DNA of 64,000 bases from JACCZR01 sp035296565 (GTDB lineage Bacteria > Actinomycetota > Thermoleophilia > Solirubrobacterales > Thermoleophilaceae): assembly GCA_035296565.1 (NCBI GenBank), contig DATHAQ010000021.1, forward strand, positions 1-64,000, written 5' to 3'. Each line of letters begins with the position of its first letter. The stretch's first letter is position 1. Positions 24,539-32,810 of this stretch are shown piece after piece. Both the position numbers and the translations under genes were made by a program. The notes below the pieces were generated by a model. The model ran no database searches. It worked only from the letters and a program-made list of their open reading frames with translations, and was not told the DNA's origin.

Positions 24539-24544
24539 TAGTCT
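24539..24544 (+). promoter_or_regulatory. -10 box (TAGTCT) for dxr, leaderless type
   Basis: TAGTCT ends seven bases before the dxr GTG. The 125-base gap after cdsA shows no gene and no clear hairpin terminator, so this is probably an independent start for dxr-rseP. Confidence 0.55.
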
Positions 24545-24551
24545 CAGGCGG

Positions 24552-25691
24552 GTGCGCAAGGTCGTCATCGCGGGCTCCACGGGCTCCATTGGAACGCAGG
24601 CCATCGAGGTCGTGCAGGGAAGCCCTGAGCTCGAGGTGGTGGCGCTCGCCGCGGGGACCAACCACGAGCTGCTGCTCGAACAGGCGCGCGCGCTCGCCGT
24701 CGGGCGCATCGCGCTGTCGGACGAGAGCGCTGCTGCCCGGGCGGCCGAGGCCTGGACCGACGGCGAGGTCCTGGCCGGCGGCGAGGGCCTGGTCGAGCTG
24801 ATCGTCGAGTCGGGGGCGGACCTCGTGCTCAACGCCCTTACGGGGTCGGCGGGCCTCGGGCCGACCGTGGCAACGCTGGGAGAGGGGATCGATCTGGCGT
24901 TGGCCAACAAGGAGAGCCTTGTGGTCGGAGGTGAGCTGGTGATGGCTCTCGCCGAGGCCACCGGCTCGCAGGTCATCCCGGTGGACTCCGAGCATTCGGC
25001 GCTGCATCAGCTGGTGGCCGGGGAGGCCCCGGGCACCGTGGACCGATTGGTGCTGACTGCGTCCGGCGGGCCCTTCCGCGGCCGCTCGAGCGAGGAGCTC
25101 GCGGACGTGACGGTCGATCAGGCCCTCGCTCACCCGACCTGGGACATGGGCGGGCGCATAACCATCGACTCGGCCACCCTGTTCAACAAGGGGCTCGAGG
25201 TGATCGAGGCCCACCATCTGTTCGGCACCCCCTACGAACAGATCGACGTCGTCGTGCACCCGCAGTCGATCGTGCACGGCATGGTGGCCCTCAACGACGG
25301 CGCCTCGCTCGCGCACCTGGGCCACCCCGACATGCGGGTGCCGATCTCCTACGCGCTCCACCACCCCGAGCGGGCGGACGTTCCGGTTCCGACGCTCGAC
25401 CTCGCGGCCCTCGGCTCGTTGGAGTTCGAGGCGCCCGACGAAGAGGCCTTTCCCTGTCTGCGCCTGGCCCGCGAGGCCGCCAAGGCGGGCGGCACCGCGC
25501 CCTGCGTGCTCAACGCCGCCGACGAGGTGGCCGTCCGCGCCTTCCTCAACGGCGACCTTCCGTTCACGGGCATCCCGCGGGTGGTCGAGGACACGCTGGA
25601 GGCCGTGCCGCCGCAGCCGCTGCGCGACTTCGCCAACCTCGCCGAGGCCGACAGCGAGGCGCGCCGCCACGCCGCGGGGGCGGCGGTATGA
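24552..25691 (+). CDS. dxr: 1-deoxy-D-xylulose 5-phosphate reductoisomerase
   Basis: DXR commits the MEP pathway to isoprenoids. The 379-residue protein has the NADPH site (VIAGSTGSIGTQ), ALANKESLVVGG, the metal site in PVDSEHSALHQL, the flexible loop and substrate region SGGPFRGRS to HPTWDMGGRITIDSATLFNKGLEVIEAHHLF, and VVHPQSIVHGMV. GTG start 24552. It overlaps rseP by four bases. IspG, a later enzyme of the same pathway, is at 31515. Confidence 0.95.
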   Translation: MRKVVIAGSTGSIGTQAIEVVQGSPELEVVALAAGTNHELLLEQARALAVGRIALSDESAAARAAEAWTDGEVLAGGEGLVELIVESGADLVLNALTGSAGLGPTVATLGEGIDLALANKESLVVGGELVMALAEATGSQVIPVDSEHSALHQLVAGEAPGTVDRLVLTASGGPFRGRSSEELADVTVDQALAHPTWDMGGRITIDSATLFNKGLEVIEAHHLFGTPYEQIDVVVHPQSIVHGMVALNDGASLAHLGHPDMRVPISYALHHPERADVPVPTLDLAALGSLEFEAPDEEAFPCLRLAREAAKAGGTAPCVLNAADEVAVRAFLNGDLPFTGIPRVVEDTLEAVPPQPLRDFANLAEADSEARRHAAGAAV

Positions 25692-26782
25692 CGCTCGTCT
25701 CCATCGTCCTTGCGGCGCTCGGGTTCATGGCGCTCGTGGTCTTCCACGAGATGGGCCACTTCTTCGCCGCGAAGGCCGTGGGCATGCGGGTGGAGAAGTT
25801 CTCGCTGTTCTTCCCGCCCAACCTCTTCTCGCGCAAGCGCGGCGAGACCGAGTACGCCATCGGCGCCATCCCCCTCGGGGGCTACGTGAAGATCACCGGG
25901 ATGAACCCCAGCGAGGACCTCCCCGACGAGGTCCGCACTCGGGCCTACTACTCCCAGCCGGTGTGGAAGCGCATCGTGGTGATCGCCGCGGGCCCGGCGG
26001 TCAACCTGGTCCTCGCGTTCCTGTTGATGTTCGTCTTCTTCGCCGGCATCGGGGCGCAGACCGCGCCCAAGGAGGCGAAGGTGGACATGGTGGAGAGGGC
26101 CTACCCCGCGGCGGGAGAGCTGCGGCCGGGGGACCGCATCGTCGCCGTCGACGGCAGGCGAGGAGGCGTGCGCGCGCTCTCCCGGCAGATCTCCTCGCAC
26201 CGCTGCGCCGAGCGGCCGCCCAGGCCTCGCTGCGAGGCCGTCGAGCCCGCCGGCCTCCTGATCGAGCGCAGCGGGCGCGAGCGGCGCCTCGCGCTCACGC
26301 CGGTGTACGACCCCGAGGCGAAGAAGACACGGCTCGGCTTCGGCTACGTGCCGGGTCCACGCAAGACCTTGCCAACGGGCCAGGCGTTCTCGCGCACCTT
26401 CGACCAGTTCACCTTCATCGCCGGGCAGACGCTGAGCCTGCCCGCGCGCCTGTTCGACGCGCAGAAGCGCAAGGAGATCTCGGGCGTGGTCGGCTCGTAT
26501 GAGGTCACCCGCCAGACCATCCTGCAGGACATCGCGGAGGTGGTGGCCATCCTCGCCGTGATTTCGCTGTCGCTTGCGATCGTGAACCTGTTCCCGTTCC
26601 TGCCGCTGGACGGCGGCCACATCTTCTGGGCACTGGTCGAGCTGGTGCGCCGCAAGCCGGTCTCCTACCAGCTAATGGAGAAATCGAGCGTCATCGGCTT
26701 CCTGCTCGTTATCGGGCTGTTCGTCCTCGGGCTGAGCAACGACATCGGCCGGCTCACCGGCGAAGGCTTCCAAGTCCGGTAA
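25688..26782 (+). CDS. rseP: RseP-type site-2 intramembrane metalloprotease
   Basis: This 364-residue S2P protease cleaves membrane-bound substrates such as anti-sigma factors or signal-peptide remnants. HExxH is at residues 20-24 (VVFHEMGHFFAAKAVG), and the second zinc-binding segment is NLFPFLPLDGGHIFW near residue 300. A PDZ domain lies between (about 110-200). About four membrane spans. The usual order dxr-rseP-ispG is broken here by about 4.7 kb of inserted genes. Confidence 0.92.
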   Translation: MTLVSIVLAALGFMALVVFHEMGHFFAAKAVGMRVEKFSLFFPPNLFSRKRGETEYAIGAIPLGGYVKITGMNPSEDLPDEVRTRAYYSQPVWKRIVVIAAGPAVNLVLAFLLMFVFFAGIGAQTAPKEAKVDMVERAYPAAGELRPGDRIVAVDGRRGGVRALSRQISSHRCAERPPRPRCEAVEPAGLLIERSGRERRLALTPVYDPEAKKTRLGFGYVPGPRKTLPTGQAFSRTFDQFTFIAGQTLSLPARLFDAQKRKEISGVVGSYEVTRQTILQDIAEVVAILAVISLSLAIVNLFPFLPLDGGHIFWALVELVRRKPVSYQLMEKSSVIGFLLVIGLFVLGLSNDIGRLTGEGFQVR

Positions 26783-26789
26783 TCGACCA

Positions 26790-26819
26790 GCCGGCCGCGC
26801 TAGACCGCTTGCGGCCGGC
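26790..26819 (+). terminator. Hairpin after rseP
   Basis: A nine-bp stem, GCCGGCCGC (26790-26798) with GCGGCCGGC (26811-26819), loop of 12 and no T run. It is a weak terminator or transcript-end structure just before the acyl-CoA synthetase promoter (TAGGCT at 26824-26829). Confidence 0.45.
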
Positions 26820-26857
26820 GCATTAGGCTCCCGTCGAGGAGACGAGAGAGGAGCCCC

Positions 26858-28669
26858 GTGGAGAGCAGCACCGTAGAGCGCAAGACCGAGCGCCCGCCCG
26901 CGCTCGACGCCGCGACGATGTGCGAGGCGTTCCAGATCACCTCGGACGCGGTCGCCGGAGAGGTCGCCCTGCGCACCAAGGACGACGAAGTCTCGCTCAC
27001 GTGGCGCGAGTACGCCGACCGCACGCGCAGGGTCGCTGCGGGCCTGGCCGCTCTCGGCGTGCGCCGCGCGGACACGGTGGCCCTCATGCTCACCAACCGG
27101 CCCGAGTTCCACTTCTGCGACGCGGGCGCGATGCACCTCGGCGCCACTCCCTTCTCGATCTACAACACCTACACGCCCGAGCAGATCGAGTACCTGGTCG
27201 GCGACGCGGGGAACACGGTCGCGATCACCGAGCAGGCCTTCGCGGACCGCCTGATCGCCGTCAAGGATGCCGACAACGCCCTCGAGCACGTCGTTGTGGT
27301 CGACGGGGAGTCGCCGGCGGGCGCGATTTCGCTGGCCGAGCTGGAGGACAAGGGCGACAAGGGCTTCGACTTCGAGGCCGCCTGGAAGGCGGTCCAGCCT
27401 GAGGACATCCTCACCCTCATCTACACCTCGGGCACCACGGGGCCGCCCAAGGGCGTGCAGATCACCCACGGGAACATGACCAGCTGCGTGCGCTCCTACG
27501 ACAAAATCATCGGCTTCCCCTTCGGAGGGCGGATCGTCTCCTACCTGCCGATGGCCCACGTGGCCGAGCGCAACGTGAGCCACTACCTGCCGATGCTGTG
27601 CGGCTTCAACGTCACGTCGTGCCCCGACGCCCGCCAGGTCGCGGAGTACCTGCCCGAGGTCAAGCCCTCGTGGTTCTTCGCGGTTCCCCGTATCTGGGAG
27701 AAGATGAAGGCGGGCCTGGAGGCGATGCTGGCCGGGCTGCCCGAGGGTGAGCAGAAGCAGGGCATGCAGAGGGCGCTCGACGTCTCGCTGCAGCGGGTGA
27801 AGCTGATCCAGGCGGGCGAGGAGGTGCCCGAGGAGCTCGAGCAGCAATGGCAGCAGCTGGACGACCAGGTCCTCTCCAATGTGCGCGACATGCTCGGCCT
27901 GGGAGAGGTCGAGGCCTGCAACGTGGGCGCCGCGCCCACGCCGCCTGAGGTGATCGAGTTCTTCCACGCGCTGGGCGTGCCGCTGGCCGAGCTGTGGGGG
28001 ATGTCGGAGACCACCGGCGCCGGCACATGCAACCCACCCGACAGGATCAAGATCGGGACCGTCGGCCCGCCTGCGCCCGACTGCGAGGTCAAGCTCGACG
28101 AGGACGGCGAGGTGCTGATCCGCGGGGGAGTGGTGATGCCGGGCTATCGCAACCTGCCCGACAAGACGGCCGAGACGTTCACCGACGACGGCTTCCTGCG
28201 CACCGGCGACATCGGGGAGTTCGACGCGGACGGCTACCTGAAGATCGTGGACCGCAAGAAGGAGCTGATCATCAGCGCCGCCGGCAAAAACATGTCGCCC
28301 GCCAACATCGAGTCCAAGGTCAAGGCGGCCGGGCCGCTGATCGGCCAGGTTGTGACCATCGGAGACGCCCGCCAGTACAACAGCGCGCTGGTCACCCTGG
28401 ACCCCGACGCGATCCCGAGCCTGGCCGAGAAGGTGAGCGCCTCGCCCGACCCCGCCGAGCTGGCCGGCAACGAGAAGGTGATCGCCGCGGTTCAGGAGGA
28501 GATCGACGCCGCCAACGAGCAGCTGGCTCGCGTGGAGCAGATCAAGAAGTTCACGATCCTGCCCACCGACTGGCAGCCGGGCGGAGACGAGCTGACGCCG
28601 ACCATGAAGCTCAAGCGCAAGCCGATCGCCGAGAAGTACAGGGCCGAGATCGAGGAGCTCTACAGCTAG
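26858..28669 (+). CDS. Long-chain fatty acid-CoA ligase (AMP-forming)
   Basis: This 603-residue ANL-superfamily enzyme activates a carboxylic acid via acyl-AMP to acyl-CoA. It has the P-loop LIYTSGTTGPPKGVQITHGNM, the motif ELWGMSETTGAGT, and FLRTGDIGEFDADGYLKIVDRKKELIISAAGKNMSP. The length and the long insertion before the SETTG motif resemble FadD15/ACSBG-type long-chain synthetases. GTG start with a ribosome-binding site (GAGAGGAG) and a TAGGCT -10 box 28 bases upstream. It converges with the ECF42 gene, overlapping by four bases. Confidence 0.9.
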   Translation: MESSTVERKTERPPALDAATMCEAFQITSDAVAGEVALRTKDDEVSLTWREYADRTRRVAAGLAALGVRRADTVALMLTNRPEFHFCDAGAMHLGATPFSIYNTYTPEQIEYLVGDAGNTVAITEQAFADRLIAVKDADNALEHVVVVDGESPAGAISLAELEDKGDKGFDFEAAWKAVQPEDILTLIYTSGTTGPPKGVQITHGNMTSCVRSYDKIIGFPFGGRIVSYLPMAHVAERNVSHYLPMLCGFNVTSCPDARQVAEYLPEVKPSWFFAVPRIWEKMKAGLEAMLAGLPEGEQKQGMQRALDVSLQRVKLIQAGEEVPEELEQQWQQLDDQVLSNVRDMLGLGEVEACNVGAAPTPPEVIEFFHALGVPLAELWGMSETTGAGTCNPPDRIKIGTVGPPAPDCEVKLDEDGEVLIRGGVVMPGYRNLPDKTAETFTDDGFLRTGDIGEFDADGYLKIVDRKKELIISAAGKNMSPANIESKVKAAGPLIGQVVTIGDARQYNSALVTLDPDAIPSLAEKVSASPDPAELAGNEKVIAAVQEEIDAANEQLARVEQIKKFTILPTDWQPGGDELTPTMKLKRKPIAEKYRAEIEELYS

Positions 28670-29865
28670 AGCGCCTCCAGGCGCCGCTCCAGGTAGGCGC
28701 GCTCGACCCGGTTCGCGGCACCGGCGATCGCCAGGCGCAGCGCCGCGGCCGCCTCGTCGCGGCGACCGAGTCGGCGCAGCAGGTCGGCTCGCACGACGTG
28801 CAGGCGGTGGTGGCCTTCGAGGGCCAGCCCGTCGAGGGAGGCCAGCGCCGCGCCGGGGCCCTCCAGCTCGGCCAGCGCGACCGCGCGGTTCAGCGCGACG
28901 ATCGGGCTCGGCTGCAGCGCCAGCAGCTGGTCATAGAGGGCGCCGATCTGGCGCCAGTCGGTGCCGGCCGTATCCGGCGCGTCGCTGTGGACGGCATTGA
29001 TGGCTGCCTGCAGTTGAAGGGGGCCGGGGCGACCCAGGCGCAGGCAGCGGCGCACGAGGGCCTGGCCCTCCTCGATCAGCGCGCGGTCCCAGAGCCCGCG
29101 GTCCTGCTCGGCGAGCGGGACGAGCTCTCCTCCCGAACGGGCCCCGCGCCGCGCGTCGGTCAGCAGCATGAGGGCGAGCAGGCCAAGCACCTCGGGCTCG
29201 TCGGGCATCAGCTCGGCCAGCAGGCGGCCCAGGCGGATCGCCTCCGAGCACAGCTCGGCGCGGACCAGCGCGTCGCCCTCGCTGGCCGTGTGGCCCTCGT
29301 TGAAGACCAGGTACACGACGGCAAGCACCGCCCCCAGCCGGTCGGGCAGCTCGTCCGCGTCCGGCACCCGATAGGGGATCGTCGCGGCGCGGATCTTGGC
29401 CTTCGCGCGGGCCAGGCGCTGGGCCATGGTCGCTTCGGGCACGAGGAACGCGCGCGCGATCTCTGGCGTCGTCAGCCCGCCGAGAAGGCGCAGGGTGAGA
29501 GCGACCTGCGCCTCCGTGCTCAGGGCGGGATGGCAGCAGGTGAAGATCAACCGCAGCTCGTCGTCGCGCATGGCCCCCTCCTCGAGCGGCGGTTCGGGCG
29601 TGGGCGGTCGCAACCGCTCGCGCTCGCCGTGCAACTCAGCGCGCCGCGATTCGCGTCGGTGACGGTCGATCGCCCGGTTGCGCGCCGTGGTGATGATCCA
29701 GCCGGCCGGGCTCGGGGGCGGGCCGGTGCGCGGCCATTGTTCGGCGGCGACCGCCCAGGCGTCCTGAACCGCCTCCTCGGCGAGCTCGATGTCGCCCAGC
29801 AGCCGCACCAGTACCGCGACGGCGCGGCCGTGCTCCTTTCGGAACACACGGTCGAGTTCCGTCAC
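28666..29865 (-). CDS. ECF42-type RNA polymerase sigma factor (first copy)
   Basis: This 399-residue protein has sigma region 2 (LVRLLGDIELAEEAVQDAWAVA to ARNRAIDRHRR) and region 4 (VALTLRLLGGLTTPEIARAFLVPEATMAQRLARAKAKIR). A C-terminal extension of about 200 residues is rich in helical TPR-like segments (LQLQAAINAVHS, ALNRAVALAELEGPGAAL). That long C-terminus and the linked DGPF/YCII gene define the ECF42 group. No anti-sigma gene is adjacent; the C-terminal domain is thought to control activity. It is the third gene of an operon with a DHFR-like reductase and YCII, and is paralogous to the gene at 59568. Confidence 0.9.
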   Translation of the reverse strand: MTELDRVFRKEHGRAVAVLVRLLGDIELAEEAVQDAWAVAAEQWPRTGPPPSPAGWIITTARNRAIDRHRRESRRAELHGERERLRPPTPEPPLEEGAMRDDELRLIFTCCHPALSTEAQVALTLRLLGGLTTPEIARAFLVPEATMAQRLARAKAKIRAATIPYRVPDADELPDRLGAVLAVVYLVFNEGHTASEGDALVRAELCSEAIRLGRLLAELMPDEPEVLGLLALMLLTDARRGARSGGELVPLAEQDRGLWDRALIEEGQALVRRCLRLGRPGPLQLQAAINAVHSDAPDTAGTDWRQIGALYDQLLALQPSPIVALNRAVALAELEGPGAALASLDGLALEGHHRLHVVRADLLRRLGRRDEAAAALRLAIAGAANRVERAYLERRLEAL

Positions 29866-29869
29866 GGCG

Positions 29870-30196
29870 CTACTGGAACGGACGCACCTCGATCGGCAGC
29901 GTCGTCGCGCGCGAGGTCCTGCGCGCCCACTCCAGCGCCGCGTCGAGGTCGGGCGCGTCGATCACCGTGAAGCCGCCCAGGTGCTCCTTGGCCTCGATGA
30001 ACGGCCCGTCGGTGACCAAGTCGTCGCGCACGACGGAGGCCGTGTCGGGCGGGTGCAGGCCGCCGGCGAACACCCACACGCCCGCGGCCTTCATCTCTTC
30101 GTCGACGGCGCGCGTGTCGGCCATGATCTGCTCGAGGTTCTCGGGCGGCGGGCCCTCCCCGTAGGGCTGGTACACGGAGAGCAGGTAGCGGGTCAT
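29870..30196 (-). CDS. YCII-related DGPF-motif protein
   Basis: This 108-residue ferredoxin-like-fold protein has the motif VTDGPFIEAKEHLGGF that names the DGPF family. Such genes almost always accompany ECF42 sigma factors, are their main targets, and have no known function. It begins MTRYLLSVYQPYGEG, typical of the family. It overlaps the upstream DHFR-like gene by four bases and ends five bases before the sigma gene. Confidence 0.88.
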   Translation of the reverse strand: MTRYLLSVYQPYGEGPPPENLEQIMADTRAVDEEMKAAGVWVFAGGLHPPDTASVVRDDLVTDGPFIEAKEHLGGFTVIDAPDLDAALEWARRTSRATTLPIEVRPFQ

Positions 30197-30732
30197 GCGC
30201 GTGCCCGATGGTAGGTCGCGACCGTCACGCCCGTCGTGGTGGTGACCGAGTCGGTCAGCCCGAGCTCGATGGGGGGCCCGCCGTCCTCGAACAGCCGCTT
30301 GCCAGAGCCGAGCACGAGCGGGTGGATCGTCAGCAGCAGCTCGTCCACCAGCCCGGCGCGCAGCAGTGAGTGCAGGAGCTCGCCGCTACCGAGCACCACC
30401 AACTGGTCCTCGCCCGCCGTGCGCTTGAGCTCGGCCACGTCCCCGCGCACGAGCGTGGAGTTCTGCCATGGCAGCGGCTCGCTGAGGGTCCGCGAGACGA
30501 CGTACTTCTCCCGCGCCTCCAGCACCGGTGTGAACGGGTTGTCCTCGCGCCCCGCCCAGGCTCGGATGAACTCCTCGTAGGTGCGGCGGCCGAACAGCAG
30601 CCCTCCGCCGCGGGCCATGTCCCGGGCCATTACCTGAGCCAGCACCTCGTCCTGGTAGGGCGGGGACCAGTCCTCGGGGGCCTCCATCACCCCGTCCAGC
30701 GTGACGTTCTCGACGGCCTTGATCGTCGTCAT
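30193..30732 (-). CDS. RibD C-terminal/dihydrofolate-reductase-like protein
   Basis: This 179-residue reductase-fold protein has the segments NVTLDGVMEAPEDW, LLFGRRTYEEF, YVVSRTLSEPLPW and LVVLGSGELLHSLLRAGLVDELLLTIHPLVLGSGKRLF, as in YwjB/YyaP-type proteins. I chose the inner ATG at 30732 because a strong GAGGAGG lies seven bases upstream. It is the first gene of the ECF42 operon and is preceded by an ECF42-type promoter. The NAD(P)H-dependent substrate is unknown. Confidence 0.85.
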   Translation of the reverse strand: MTTIKAVENVTLDGVMEAPEDWSPPYQDEVLAQVMARDMARGGGLLFGRRTYEEFIRAWAGREDNPFTPVLEAREKYVVSRTLSEPLPWQNSTLVRGDVAELKRTAGEDQLVVLGSGELLHSLLRAGLVDELLLTIHPLVLGSGKRLFEDGGPPIELGLTDSVTTTTGVTVATYHRARA

Positions 30733-30766
30733 GTCGTGTCCTCCTCGGGATCGCTCTCGCCCCCTA

Positions 30767-30793
30767 CACGAACGCCGGCGAGCCGAATCGACA
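30767..30793 (-). promoter_or_regulatory. ECF42-type promoter for the 30732 operon
   Basis: On the minus strand: TGTCGA (30793-30788), a 17-base spacer, then CGTG (30770-30767). This matches the reported ECF42 promoter (TGTCGA at -35, CG-A/T-C at -10) with one mismatch in the -10. It predicts self-activation of the sigma operon. Confidence 0.65.
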
Positions 30794-30795
30794 TC

Positions 30796-31461
30796 ATGGG
30801 TCACGTGGAGTCATCGTCCGCGGCGCTGCTGGCGAGGGGACCCTGGGACCCCGAGGACGTCGACGTTCGCTGGCACCAGGCGGCCTACGAGCCGTCGGCG
30901 CAGCTGAGCGAGGCCGCCGACGCCCACGTGGCCGCGCTCAGCGAGCGCGGGTCGCCGGCCCACGACGGAATGGCGGCGCGCATGCGCGACCACGAGGCGC
31001 GCGCCGGCGGCCTGTGGCTCGAGCTGCAGCCCGCGCGCTGGGCGCTGCGCCTCGTGGAGGGCGAGGCCTGCGACTCGCTGACCGCGCTCTGCGTGGTCCG
31101 GCGGGAGGACGGGTCCTGGCTCGCGGGCCGCCGGGCCGCGTGGCTGGCCACCTGGGCCGAGCGCTGGGCGCTGGGAGCCGGCGGCGCGGTCGAGGTGGGG
31201 GAGAGCCCCGTGGACACCCTCACCCGCGAGCTGGAGGAGGAGTGGCGGCTGAGGCCCGTCCGGACCACAATCGAGGCGCTGGTCCGACTCCCCAATGGCG
31301 TGGTCATGCTCGTCGGCCAGGCCACGGTGCCCGAAGACGCCGAGCCGGTGCCCGACGCCGAGCACGACGAGTTCGCCTGGTGGCCGCCCGATCCCGAGAG
31401 CTGGCCGGAGGAGGCCGACTGGCGTCTGCGGCGCATGGGGACCCTGCTATCCGGGGGATGA
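30796..31461 (+). CDS. Nudix hydrolase-like protein
   Basis: In this 221-residue protein the C-terminal half carries a Nudix box, GGAVEVGESPVDTLTRELEEEW, which fits GX5EX7REUXEEXGU except for the last Gly. The helical N-terminal 100 residues (MGHVESSSAALLARGPWDPEDVDVRWH) are not recognisable. It would hydrolyse nucleoside diphosphate derivatives; the substrate is unknown. ATG 30796 lies two bases from the -35 of the divergent ECF42 promoter. A small CCGGGG/CCCCGG hairpin overlaps its stop. Confidence 0.7.
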   Translation: MGHVESSSAALLARGPWDPEDVDVRWHQAAYEPSAQLSEAADAHVAALSERGSPAHDGMAARMRDHEARAGGLWLELQPARWALRLVEGEACDSLTALCVVRREDGSWLAGRRAAWLATWAERWALGAGGAVEVGESPVDTLTRELEEEWRLRPVRTTIEALVRLPNGVVMLVGQATVPEDAEPVPDAEHDEFAWWPPDPESWPEEADWRLRRMGTLLSGG

Positions 31462-31502
31462 GCCCCGGGTAGCGCGGGCCCTGAGCGGGCGATAGCTCCT
31501 TG

Positions 31503-31508
31503 TACCCT
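31503..31508 (+). promoter_or_regulatory. -10 box (TACCCT) for ispG, leaderless type
   Basis: TACCCT ends six bases before the GTG at 31515. An upstream TTG in frame (31500) would place the box inside the gene, so GTG 31515 is preferred. Confidence 0.5.
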
Positions 31509-31514
31509 CAGGGG

Positions 31515-32810
31515 GTGCCCTCCCAGCGCCAGATCGACGTCGGCGGCGTGAAGATCGGCGGCGGCGCCCCGGTCGCCGTGCAGTCGATGACCAAGACTGA
31601 AACCGCCGACTACGATGCCACGCTCAAGCAGATCCGCGCCATCGCGGACGCCGGCGGCGACATCGTCCGCTGCGCGGTGCCGCGCGACAAGGATGTGGAC
31701 GCGTTGAAGCGCCTCGTGGTCGAGTCGCCGATCCCGGTCATCGCCGACATCCACTTCAACCACACCCTGGCGCTCAAGGCCATCGACGCCGGCGCGCACT
31801 GCGTACGCATCAACCCCGGCAACATCGGCGGTCACGAGAAGACCGGCGAGGTCACCGAGCGGGCCAAGGCCGCCGGAACCCCGCTCCGCATCGGCGTCAA
31901 CTCGGGCTCGCTGCCCAAGCACCTGCACGAGCTCGAGCGCGAGAACTCGGTGGAGGCGCTGGTCCGGGCCGCGGTGGAGTACGTCGAGCTGATGGAGCGC
32001 CTGGACTTCGAGAACTTCAAGGTCTCGATCAAGTCCACGAGCGTCCCCAACACGATCGCCTCCAACCGGCTGCTCGCCGAGCGCATTCCCTACCCGCTCC
32101 ACCTGGGCATCACCGAGGCGGGCACCAAGTGGACCGGCTCGCTGAAGTCCGCCGTCGGGCTCGGCACGCTGTTGGCCGACGGCATCGGCGACACCGTGCG
32201 CATCTCGCTCTCGACCTTCCACGCCGAGGAGGAGGTCAAGGTCGCCTGGGAGATCCTCAAGGCGCTCAAGCTGCGCGAGAAGGGCCCGGTGCTGATCGCC
32301 TGCCCGACCTGCGGGCGGCTCCAGTTCGACATGGACACCGTGGTGGCCGAGGTCGAGAACAGGCTCGAGGCCTACGACGAGCCGATCGAGGTGGCCGTGC
32401 TGGGCTGCGCGGTCAACGGCATCGGTGAGGCCTCGCACGCCGACTTCGGCATCACCGGCGCCAAGAACGAGGGCCTGATCTTCGCCGGGGGCGAGCCGCT
32501 GCGAAAGGTGCCCCAGGAGCGCCTGGTGGAGGAGCTCTTCACCGAGATCGACCGCTCGCTCAAGCTCGGCCGCGTCGAGCGCGATGAGTCCAAGGCCGCA
32601 GAGGGAGCCGAGTGGCTGCAGAAGATCGAGGAGGAGAACGCCGGCGAGATGACGCCCGAGCGCATGGCCGCGATGGAGGCCGCCGCGGCCAGCGAGCAGG
32701 CCATGGCCGAGGGCGACGCCCTGCCGATGGCCGGGGCTCCGAAGTCCGACCGCAAGCGGCTGGACGAGGACGTCTCGCCCACGGCCGGGCGCCGCTTCAC
32801 GCGGGCGTAG
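31515..32810 (+). CDS. ispG: 4-hydroxy-3-methylbut-2-en-1-yl diphosphate synthase
   Basis: IspG/GcpE is the [4Fe-4S] enzyme that makes HMBPP from MEcPP in the MEP pathway. The protein has about 431 residues. The N-terminal TIM-barrel half has PVAVQSMTKTETADYDATL and RINPGNIGG. The cluster ligands are in LIACPTCGRLQFD and AVLGCAVNGIGEASHAD, with a conserved Glu further on. A C-terminal tail of about 60 Ala/Glu/Met-rich residues is longer than usual. Its end overlaps the convergent GGDEF gene by 14 bases. Confidence 0.93.
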   Translation: MPSQRQIDVGGVKIGGGAPVAVQSMTKTETADYDATLKQIRAIADAGGDIVRCAVPRDKDVDALKRLVVESPIPVIADIHFNHTLALKAIDAGAHCVRINPGNIGGHEKTGEVTERAKAAGTPLRIGVNSGSLPKHLHELERENSVEALVRAAVEYVELMERLDFENFKVSIKSTSVPNTIASNRLLAERIPYPLHLGITEAGTKWTGSLKSAVGLGTLLADGIGDTVRISLSTFHAEEEVKVAWEILKALKLREKGPVLIACPTCGRLQFDMDTVVAEVENRLEAYDEPIEVAVLGCAVNGIGEASHADFGITGAKNEGLIFAGGEPLRKVPQERLVEELFTEIDRSLKLGRVERDESKAAEGAEWLQKIEEENAGEMTPERMAAMEAAAASEQAMAEGDALPMAGAPKSDRKRLDEDVSPTAGRRFTRA